Source: Deltaproteobacteria bacterium (GTDB lineage: Bacteria; Desulfobacterota; Binatia; Bin18). Taken from it: a stretch of DNA of 5,671 nucleotides. This document shows positions 1 to 4,352 of this stretch, one piece after another. The notes beneath the pieces were generated by a model. That model searched no databases and had not been told where the DNA came from. It worked only from the letters and a program-made list of their open reading frames with translations. The translations under genes and the position numbers were made by a program. The stretch's first letter is position 1. Each line of letters opens with the position of its first letter. The DNA lies in contig JACQEL010000699.1 in the NCBI GenBank assembly GCA_016200595.1, positions 1-5,671 of the forward strand, written 5' to 3'.

Positions 1-1250
1 ATCAGCGTGACGAGCTGGCCCCCGACGTTCCCATCGCGCACCTCCTTGCGCAAGGCCGCGAAGAGCTGGCGCTGCTTCGCCTCGGGATCCATGCGCGGCG
101 GGGGGCGTTGCGGATCGGCCACGCCGAAGAACTCGAATACGACGGGGAGTAGCTCGCGGAAGCTCTCGTCGAGCAGCAGGAATCGGCCGGCGATCTTCTC
201 GCGCACGACGCGGTCGGGATCGGCGTCGGTGATGCCATAGTAGCTGCGGAACGCTTCGAGCATCGACAGGAAGGGAAGGTTCTTGCCGTGGGCGACCGCG
301 CGACCCACGTTGACGGTCAGTCCGCGCGCCCGGCAGCGTTCGAGAAACTCGAATCCCAGGCGACTCTTGCCGGTGCCCGCCGGAGCAACGATGCCCACGA
401 CCTGGCCGTTGCCGGCGTGCGCTTGCGCCAAGGCGGCCTCCAGGGCCTGCATGTCGGCGTCGCGGCCAACAAAGCGCGAGAGCCCACGGGCGCGCGCCAC
501 CTCGAAGCGCGTGCGTAGCGCACCGGCGCCGCGCAGCTCAAAGACACCGACTGGCTCAGACACTCCTTTGACCTGGAACGTACCCAGGTCGTCGAGGGCA
601 AAGAAGCCCGCCACCAGGTGCGCCGTCGCCACGCTCAGGTAGCACGAATCAGGAGAGGCCAGCGCTTCCATCCGCTGCGCCAAGCCAACCGTATGGCCCT
701 GCGCCGTGTAGTCCATGCGCAGATCGTCACCGATCCTGCCGACGATCACCTCGCCAGAGTTGAGGCCCATGCGCGTCGAGAAGCCGACGCCATGCGCGCG
801 CTTCACCTCGGTGGCATAGCGGGTAATCTCATCACGCAGTTGCAGCGCCGCATAGCAAGCGCGCTGCGCGTGATCCTCGTGAGCGATCGGCGCACCGAAC
901 AACGCCATGATGCCGTCGCCGGTGTACTGGTTCACCGTGCCCTCGAAGCGATGCACGCCATCGGTAAGAATGGCAAAGAAGCGATCCAGGATCTGGTGCC
1001 ATTCTTCCGGATCGAGCTGTTCGGCCAGCTCCATCGAGCCTTTCACATCGGCGAACAGCACCGTCACCTGTTTGCGCTCGCCTTCGAGGGCCGACTTCGA
1101 TTGGAGGATTTTGTCGGCCAGATGCGCTGGCGTGTAGGAAATTGGGGGCTGGGACGTGCGGAGTTCGGGGTTCGGAGTCTGCGGAGCAGGGGTTGAGGGG
1201 AACTGGCAACTGACAACTGAGAACTGGCAACCGATGTAGCCCCGGTCCAC
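1..1250 (-). CDS. Class III adenylate/guanylate cyclase with AAA-type ATPase domain (catalytic part, partial, frame-shifted from its N-terminus)
   Basis: This frame encodes a class III nucleotide cyclase domain followed by an AAA/STAND-like ATPase domain, an architecture typical of large bacterial signalling proteins that make cyclic nucleotides. The cyclase core begins near 1065. FADVKGS lies at 1035-1055, with the first metal-binding Asp at 1047-1049. NQYTGDG lies at 912-932, with the second metal-binding Asp at 915-917. The MDYTAQG segment keeps an Asp at the purine-selecting position (711-713). The ATPase starts with SRFVGRDADMQAL near 478, and a Walker A motif APAGTGKS lies at 363-386. 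The gene leaves the window at base 1, so the rest of the ATPase and any TPR tail are unseen. The 5' limit given is a possible GTG in this frame, but the natural start is probably the ATG at 1426 in another frame. The usual transition-state Asn is Gly (684-686), while the Arg is kept (672-674). The family call is firm; cyclase activity is uncertain. Confidence 0.88.
   Translation of the reverse strand, partial: MDRGYIGCQFSVVSCQFPSTPAPQTPNPELRTSQPPISYTPAHLADKILQSKSALEGERKQVTVLFADVKGSMELAEQLDPEEWHQILDRFFAILTDGVHRFEGTVNQYTGDGIMALFGAPIAHEDHAQRACYAALQLRDEITRYATEVKRAHGVGFSTRMGLNSGEVIVGRIGDDLRMDYTAQGHTVGLAQRMEALASPDSCYLSVATAHLVAGFFALDDLGTFQVKGVSEPVGVFELRGAGALRTRFEVARARGLSRFVGRDADMQALEAALAQAHAGNGQVVGIVAPAGTGKSRLGFEFLERCRARGLTVNVGRAVAHGKNLPFLSMLEAFRSYYGITDADPDRVVREKIAGRFLLLDESFRELLPVVFEFFGVADPQRPPPRMDPEAKQRQLFAALRKEVRDGNVGGQLVTL
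1156..1183. repeat. Degenerate heptamer array, unit GTTCGGR (plus strand)
   Basis: Reading the plus strand gives GTGCGGA, GTTCGGG, GTTCGGA, then the decayed GTCTGCG. The period is 7 bp. It lies inside the linker of the cyclase gene, 17 bp from a second array with a different unit. Confidence 0.7.
1201..1231. repeat. Heptamer tandem array, unit AACTGRS (plus strand)
   Basis: The plus strand reads AACTGGC, AACTGAC, AACTGAG, AACTGGC, AAC: just over four units of 7 bp, with variation only at units' last two or three bases. On the coding strand this is read as a Ser/Val/Gln/Leu-rich linker. Because 7 is not a multiple of 3, a change in unit number changes the reading frame of the cyclase gene. 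Confidence 0.85.
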
Positions 1251-1487
1251 ACTAACATCTTGCCGTCTTTGTCAACGGCGAGCTCTTGTACCTCGATCAA
1301 CTCTTCCTTCAACGCCTCAAGCTGTTCATCGCTGAGGTCGAACTCCAGCTTCAGGGTCCGATACGAGAGTCGCCCCTTGCGTTGGAGTAGGGCGCTAGCG
1401 TGTTCGACCACTTCAGAAAACTTCATACGGTGCTCTCACTGCGTGGACGGTCTGCACATTGTACTTAGTAACACTTGCAGTTGTGGG

Positions 1488-1515
1488 TTACGTTTTACGC
1501 TTTACGTTTTACTTG
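1488..1515. repeat. Heptamer tandem array, unit TTACGYT, between two genes
   Basis: The plus strand reads TTACGTT, TTACGCT, TTACGTT, TTACTTG: four units of 7 bp. The array ends directly against the stop codon of the exported-protein gene (1516-1518), in the 89-bp gap before the cyclase start. There is no hairpin followed by a T-run, so it is not an obvious terminator. Confidence 0.8.
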
Positions 1516-2019
1516 CTAAGGATTCTGATTCACCAGTCGATAATCGCGCGCCAGATCGTCCAGCAAGCCAGCCAGGGCGCCTTCGACACTGCGCACGAGG
1601 CTGGTGCGGGTGACCATTGTCAGTGTACCGTTCGCCCAAGTGGGGGCGAGCAGCTGGATCTGGCTTGTACGGGTTATGTGGACAACCTGCCGCACTTCGA
1701 CCTCCAGGCAATATGCCAGCACTGCGGTCGGATGTTCAACCGTGCGCAGCGAGATGGTGAGGATGGCAGGAAAATCACCAACAGAGATATTTGTCCGCCG
1801 CAGATGCTCACGGGTGAAGATCTGCAAGCGGCTTTCATCGATCCCCAGTGCCAGCGCAGCCCTACTCAGTGCCCCAACCTCAACGCGGAATCCTTCAATC
1901 CCGGACAGCGTGGTCGCATCCGCGCCCGCACCCCACACAGGACAAGCGCACGGAAAGCAGAAGAAAAACAAAGCACCTAACCAAGTCCCTATTGCCTTCT
2001 TTTGGTCTTCAATCCGCAT
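1516..2019 (-). CDS. Exported protein of unknown function
   Basis: The predicted protein has 167 residues. A signal peptide is clear: a short basic n-region (RIEDQKK), a hydrophobic core at about residues 9-29 (AIGTWLGALFFFCFPCACPV) and a likely signal peptidase I site near WGAGADA (29-35). No convincing lipobox is seen despite the Cys residues. The mature part is a mixed alpha/beta domain: GIEGFRVEVGAL (40-51), a helix ending in LGIDESRL (58-65), REHLRRTNISV (70-80), two beta-rich stretches (86-92 and 101-118), APTWANGT (126-132), and a C-terminal helix ending in DDLARDYRLVN. I do not recognise a named family; it resembles small periplasmic proteins of unknown role. I chose the ATG at 2019. 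A TTG at 2040 in the same frame would add seven residues encoded entirely by a heptamer repeat and would leave only 3 nt after the upstream gene. It is probably co-transcribed with the one-TM gene. Confidence 0.75.
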   Translation of the reverse strand: MRIEDQKKAIGTWLGALFFFCFPCACPVWGAGADATTLSGIEGFRVEVGALSRAALALGIDESRLQIFTREHLRRTNISVGDFPAILTISLRTVEHPTAVLAYCLEVEVRQVVHITRTSQIQLLAPTWANGTLTMVTRTSLVRSVEGALAGLLDDLARDYRLVNQNP

Positions 2020-2045
2020 TCCGCAATCCACACTCCGCAATTCTT
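2011..2045. repeat. Heptamer tandem array at the start of the exported-protein gene
   Basis: The plus strand reads AATCCGC, ATTCCGC, AATCCAC, ACTCCGC, AATTCTT, with a 7-bp period. It fills the junction between the one-TM gene (stop 2044-2046) and the exported-protein gene. On the coding strand it yields GGAG and GCGG-rich sequence just before the ATG at 2019, so it may act as the ribosome-binding region. Confidence 0.8.
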
Positions 2046-2511
2046 ACTGCTGTTCTGTCGCCGCCGCAGACTTCTGACGGGCAAGTTGTAAGCGCACCGC
2101 CTTTTCGATCAACGCTCCCAGTCGTTGCAGCTTATCTGGGGGCAAGGAGCGCAGGGCCTTTTTCACTAACTCACCAGTTTCAGCCATCTCGCTATCGTTT
2201 GCTGCTGAACCCTTCTGCGCTAGCGCCTGGAGCCGTGTCCGTTCTTCAGGCATTAAAGTTTGGAAGGCTTCGGCGTACAGAGCATCCATTTCGTGTTGCT
2301 CTTCGACGGGCAAAAGTTTTCTCCCCTCCCGCGAGAGGGTTATGCCCTGGCGCGCCGCCGGCACTCCCTGCTGTTGCAAAAGGTCCTGTACCTCATCGTC
2401 GGGGGGCACGCGGTAAACTCGCGAGATGATGACTAGGACTATGCCTAGAGCCAAAAGGCCGATGACCAGCTTGGTACCGCTTTTCAAGGGAGTCGAGCGT
2501 TCTGTTGCCAT
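2044..2511 (-). CDS. Single-pass membrane-anchored helical protein of unknown function
   Basis: The predicted protein has 155 residues. It has a short basic N-terminus, one transmembrane segment at about residues 14-31 (KLVIGLLALGIVLVIISR) and then a soluble, charged, mostly helical domain ending in a Lys/Ala/Gln-rich tail. The helical part holds two similar units: TLMPEERTRLQALAQKG (85-101) and SLPPDKLQRLGALIEKA (122-138). Both follow the pattern Leu-x-Pro, two or three charged residues, Arg-Leu-x-x-Leu, which suggests an internal duplication. No enzyme motif is visible and I cannot assign a family. The start ATG lies only 9 nt after the stop of the DprA-like gene. The spacer on the coding strand is A-rich (AAGAAAAAAAC) with no strong Shine-Dalgarno, so translation is probably coupled. 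Tight spacing on both sides supports a three-gene operon. Confidence 0.75.
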   Translation of the reverse strand: MATERSTPLKSGTKLVIGLLALGIVLVIISRVYRVPPDDEVQDLLQQQGVPAARQGITLSREGRKLLPVEEQHEMDALYAEAFQTLMPEERTRLQALAQKGSAANDSEMAETGELVKKALRSLPPDKLQRLGALIEKAVRLQLARQKSAAATEQQ

Positions 2512-2520
2512 GTTTTTTTC

Positions 2521-3177
2521 TTACGCGATTCCTGCAGAAATGTGGAGGGGCATGAGGGTATCAGGCCGGAGGGGAAAAGCCCCAAGGGCAAAAAGGTGAG
2601 CATTGTCGTGACTCTCTAAGGCCAACAGCGGCTTACCCCAAGTTCGCATGGTGTGGCAGAACCGTTCAGTCTTGCCGCCAGGAGTAGCATGGGTAATGAG
2701 CAAAACATCGGCAAGCGCAGCCACGAATTCATTGCGCGCCTGAGCGCGGCCCACGGTGGCACGGCGCTGTGGTTCAGCAAAAGGCGAGAGCAATAACAAC
2801 CGATCTTGTAAGAGCGCGGCTTTCCAGTGAGCAGGTAAGCGCAAGCGTTCAATGCTACGCGCAGGGCAAACAATGACTGGCTGCGTGCCGTCGAGCAGCA
2901 CGTTCAGGCATTCCTTTTCCAGTGGTGAGTGAAAGCCGCTAATGACCGTTACCCCAGCCTCGCACAGGGTATGAGCAAGTGCATAGGTCTGTAAGATGAT
3001 GGCGCTGGAGCATTGTACGGAGCAGAACAGAGCAACGAGAGGAGCAGGCGTCTTTTGCTGGAGAATATCGAGATTCCCTCGCGCCGTGATGGTCATAGGG
3101 GCGCGGTCATTCAGATAGGTACGAAGCACAGGTGGGTAGAGCGCATCATGTTGGTCGATGTGAAGTGGGTCGAACAT
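2521..3177 (-). CDS. Stand-alone DprA-like (SLOG/Rossmann) protein
   Basis: The predicted protein has 218 residues and covers only the Rossmann core of the DprA/Smf family, without a helix-hairpin-helix or C-terminal winged-helix domain. In order: DALYPPVLRTYLNDRAPMTI (11-30) matches the DprA lead-in with YP-x-x-L; LVALFCSVQCSSAII (47-61) is the first strand and loop; GVTVISGFHSPLEKECL (75-91) is the equivalent of the DprA GVTVVSG...GID segment; QARNEFVAALADVLLITHA (146-164) matches the DprA RNR-I-I-A-x-L-S segment; PGGKT (166-170) and GKPLLALES (181-189) match its last strands. DprA binds single-stranded DNA and loads RecA during transformation. Here the usual GSR loop is CSV, so nucleic-acid binding cannot be assumed. 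The start ATG has AGGT 4 nt upstream (3182-3185). It is the first gene of a three-gene cluster with two envelope-type proteins. The fold call is good; the function is unknown. Confidence 0.82.
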   Translation of the reverse strand: MFDPLHIDQHDALYPPVLRTYLNDRAPMTITARGNLDILQQKTPAPLVALFCSVQCSSAIILQTYALAHTLCEAGVTVISGFHSPLEKECLNVLLDGTQPVIVCPARSIERLRLPAHWKAALLQDRLLLLSPFAEPQRRATVGRAQARNEFVAALADVLLITHATPGGKTERFCHTMRTWGKPLLALESHDNAHLFALGAFPLRPDTLMPLHISAGIA

Positions 3178-3260
3178 GATTACCTACTATGGGCGTTGAG
3201 CTTCAGGGCTGACTCGAGGTAACGACCCTTTTGAATATTCGCACTCGCTCATCGAGCAGA

Positions 3261-3602
3261 TTAAAGCTCCAGTGCATACCGAAGTTTTTTATCTACTTCC
3301 CGTAGGAGAATCTCGGACAATTCTCCCAGTTCACCCAAGAGGATGGTAGTTTCCACCGTGACCAATTTGTCTAACTTGATGACTGAACTCCGCTTCAGGC
3401 CAGTACGCCCGAAGTCTGGGTGTGAGTCCTCAATGAGCAAGTCCGTCGCCGACAATGGAGGCCCTCGATGCGTGGTGATGAAGGCCAATAGGACATCACT
3501 CCCTGGACGATCTGAACGTGACACTACAACTGCAGGGCGTACTTTTTGACCTGACAAGTCGGTAAATGGGAAAGGAGTTAACACGACCGTACCGCGTTTC
3601 AT
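3261..3602 (-). CDS. MazF/PemK-family toxin (endoribonuclease)
   Basis: The predicted protein has 113 residues, the usual size for MazF/PemK toxins, which cleave mRNA to arrest growth when their antitoxin is lost. The N-terminus KRGTVVLTPFPFTDLSGQK (2-20), then VRPAVVVSR (21-29) and LLAFITTH (38-45), is the classic fold signature. Arg22 and Thr43/Thr44 lie where MazF has its catalytic Arg and Thr. LKRSSVIKLDKLVTVE (69-84) matches the conserved later strand, and the C-terminal helix contains VDKKLRYALEL. I chose the ATG at 3602 because MKRG is the family's usual beginning and because it overlaps the antitoxin stop as ATGA, a sign of translational coupling. An in-frame ATG at 3659 would add 19 residues not seen in the family. 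An 83-bp gap separates it from the DprA-like gene, with no clear terminator. Confidence 0.92.
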   Translation of the reverse strand: MKRGTVVLTPFPFTDLSGQKVRPAVVVSRSDRPGSDVLLAFITTHRGPPLSATDLLIEDSHPDFGRTGLKRSSVIKLDKLVTVETTILLGELGELSEILLREVDKKLRYALEL

Positions 3603-3832
3603 CGGTAGCGTACTTTCAAGTCGTTTGCCGTGTAGAGATCTTCTTCTTCGGCCAGCCAATCAAACGCCCCGCCCTCTTCTGCTAGACGCAGAATGCCCAC
3701 AGTCGGCACATCCTCTTCATCCGTTTGCAATTCGACCTCTTCACTCCGTCGCGCTAGTTCCACGAGTCGCTCGAACTCAGCCCGGGGCAATACCGCTTTA
3801 TCACCGATCAATTGAGCATGCAGGGTCGTCAT
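3599..3832 (-). CDS. Antitoxin of the MazF-type system
   Basis: The predicted protein has 77 residues and is strongly acidic, directly upstream of the toxin with a 4-nt ATGA overlap, as in type II toxin-antitoxin operons. The N-terminal part (LHAQLIGDKAVLPRAEFERL, 4-23, then VELARRSEEVEL) looks like a small DNA-binding or dimerisation module, similar in pattern to AbrB-like or Phd/YefM-like antitoxins; I cannot decide which. The C-terminal half (about 35-66) is rich in Glu and Asp and likely disordered, as expected for a segment that wraps around and neutralises the toxin. GAGGT (complement of 3841-3845) sits 8 nt before the ATG and is a good ribosome-binding site. Antitoxins of this type commonly repress their own promoter. 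The role is inferred mainly from position and charge. Confidence 0.8.
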   Translation of the reverse strand: MTTLHAQLIGDKAVLPRAEFERLVELARRSEEVELQTDEEDVPTVGILRLAEEGGAFDWLAEEEDLYTANDLKVRYR

Positions 3833-3840
3833 TCGCTTTT

Positions 3841-3870
3841 ACCTCAGTGCTAGGTTGGGCAACAATTGTA
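3841..3870 (-). promoter_or_regulatory. Candidate leader of the toxin-antitoxin operon
   Basis: On the minus strand, TACAAT (3865-3870) is a reasonable -10 box, 5 of 6 to consensus, about 32 nt before the antitoxin ATG. It overlaps the perfect palindrome ACAATTGT (3862-3869), a possible operator half for autoregulation. GTTG/CAAC arms lie just beside it. A Shine-Dalgarno GAGGT follows at 3841-3845. No good -35 is visible at 17 bp spacing, so the promoter call is weak. Confidence 0.3.
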
Positions 3871-4051
3871 ACGCGTCTGTAGTCATGAGGCTAGGAAGCC
3901 ATCGCTACTGAACTTTGACGAACACAATCGGTAACCGTCATATTGGGTGCCACTGACGGCTGGTCCCAATACTGTCCGGGAAATTTTTCTGTCTCGCGCC
4001 CAAGACTGGGGCTTTGCCCTTTGGAGTGCGGGAACCACGCTCCCGCTTTTG

Positions 4052-4076
4052 CCGTGCGAAGCATGGCTTCGCACGG
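4052..4076. repeat. Hairpin 1: 11-bp stem, ATG loop
   Basis: CCGTGCGAAGC (4052-4062), loop ATG, GCTTCGCACGG (4066-4076). The stem is perfect. No T-run follows, so it is not a standard intrinsic terminator. Confidence 0.88.
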
Positions 4077-4078
4077 TA

Positions 4079-4105
4079 TTGGGCTGAAGCCATGCTTCAG
4101 CCCAA
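4079..4105. repeat. Hairpin 2: 12-bp stem, CAT loop
   Basis: TTGGGCTGAAGC (4079-4090), loop CAT, GCTTCAGCCCAA (4094-4105). The stem is perfect. It starts 2 bp after hairpin 1 and its apex is the reverse complement of that of hairpin 1. Confidence 0.88.
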
Positions 4106-4109
4106 CAAA

Positions 4110-4128
4110 GCGCCAGCATGGCTGGCGC
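4110..4128. repeat. Hairpin 3: 8-bp stem, ATG loop
   Basis: GCGCCAGC (4110-4117), loop ATG, GCTGGCGC (4121-4128). The stem is perfect. Its 3' arm overlaps the right arm of the enclosing inverted repeat. Confidence 0.85.
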
Positions 4129-4211
4129 ACTCCAAAATTACGCCTCCGGCGCACAACAGAGCAAATTTATTCCGGACAGTATTGGGATGGCCCGCCAGTG
4201 CAACCGTACCA

Positions 4212-4233
4212 CACGGGCAGCCAGCTGCCCGTG
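4212..4233. repeat. Hairpin outside the MITE-like element
   Basis: CACGGGCAGC (4212-4221) and GCTGCCCGTG (4224-4233) are perfect inverted copies around CA. It lies 120 bp upstream of the carboxypeptidase start. No T-run follows on either strand, so it is probably part of the repeat mosaic rather than a terminator. Confidence 0.8.
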
Positions 4234-4343
4234 GCACACTGAATCTTAGCGTTCGGAACATTACTGATCTTGAAGGAATGAAGATCGCCACTCCACTCAT
4301 TGACCCAACCTGCCACTTGATGCATCTGTGGACGGGAGACAAC

Positions 4344-4348
4344 GGAGG
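4344..4348 (+). promoter_or_regulatory. Ribosome-binding site of the carboxypeptidase gene
   Basis: GGAGG lies 4 nt before the ATG at 4353. The spacing is a little short, but it is the best match in the region, and it favours this start over in-frame ATGs at 4320 and 4278. Confidence 0.6.
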
Positions 4349-4352
4349 CGCA

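Larger units (their letters stand above)
1064..1426 (-). pseudogene. N-terminal fragment of the cyclase-ATPase gene, out of frame with the catalytic part
   Basis: The first 45 or so residues (MKFSEVVEHASALLQRKGRL onward, ending KDGKMLVWTG) match the short N-terminal region I associate with cyclase-AAA ATPase proteins. It is a small helical, winged-helix-like segment that ends just before a low-complexity linker. After that, the frame runs through heptamer repeats, read as TSVASSQLSVASS and then LRTPNSARPS, and terminates at 1064. The catalytic domain continues in a different frame. The ATG at 1424-1426 has a plausible GAGAG ribosome-binding site about 7 nt upstream. A TACAAT (1458-1463, minus) could be a -10 box, but I see no good -35. 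Restoring the frame needs one extra base, or two fewer, between about 1250 and 1130. Gain of one 7-bp unit or loss of two would also do it. This could be a true mutation, a switchable state or an assembly error in a C-run. Confidence 0.72.
4020..4136. repeat. 11-bp inverted repeat enclosing a cluster of hairpins
   Basis: TTTGGAGTGCG (4020-4030) and CGCACTCCAAA (4126-4136) are perfect inverted copies. They enclose three perfect hairpins. A smaller stem, GCGGGA/TCCCGC (4028-4033 and 4041-4046), partly overlaps the left arm, so the two structures would compete. Confidence 0.8.
3964..4187. mobile_element. MITE-like element with 16-bp terminal inverted repeats
   Basis: The left end TCCCAATACTGTCCGG (3964-3979) and the right end CCGGACAGTATTGGGA (4172-4187) are perfect inverted copies. 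The similarity continues inwards in degenerate form, with AAATTT, CTGT and GCGCC in the same order. TGG flanks both sides (3961-3963 and 4188-4190), a possible 3-bp target duplication. The element is 224 bp long and encodes no transposase, so it would need one in trans. No known family is recognised. Confidence 0.55.
3880..4277. other. Non-coding intergenic region made of palindromes
   Basis: No gene is supported here. Several open frames cross it on both strands, but they simply read through inverted repeats and overlap each other. The stretch holds a MITE-like unit with terminal inverted repeats, three trinucleotide-loop hairpins, an enclosing inverted repeat and another hairpin outside the unit. 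These are listed separately. Confidence 0.8.

Noticed and set aside
618..1196. A 192-codon open frame on the plus strand opposite the cyclase domain
   Set aside because: The minus strand here has clear cyclase motifs; the plus frame is Arg/His/Ala-rich and shows no family signature, as expected for the shadow of a GC-rich gene.
1848..2429. A 193-codon open frame on the plus strand
   Set aside because: It crosses two well-supported minus-strand genes with a signal peptide and a TM segment, and its own product shows no recognisable domain.
3241..3260. A short GCTC-GAT-GAGC hairpin after the toxin stop, as a terminator
   Set aside because: The stem is only about 4 bp and no T-run follows on the minus strand.
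3603..3659. An earlier in-frame ATG for the toxin at 3659
   Set aside because: The extra 19 residues are not typical of the family and would overlap the antitoxin deeply; MKRG at 3602 is the usual start and gives an ATGA junction.
4020..4233. Possible CRISPR array
   Set aside because: The repeats are palindromes with differing arms, not direct repeats with regular unique spacers.
4278..4352. Longer start for the carboxypeptidase at 4278 or 4320
   Set aside because: Neither has a Shine-Dalgarno as good as GGAGG before 4353, and the added residues look unrelated to the family; it cannot be fully excluded.
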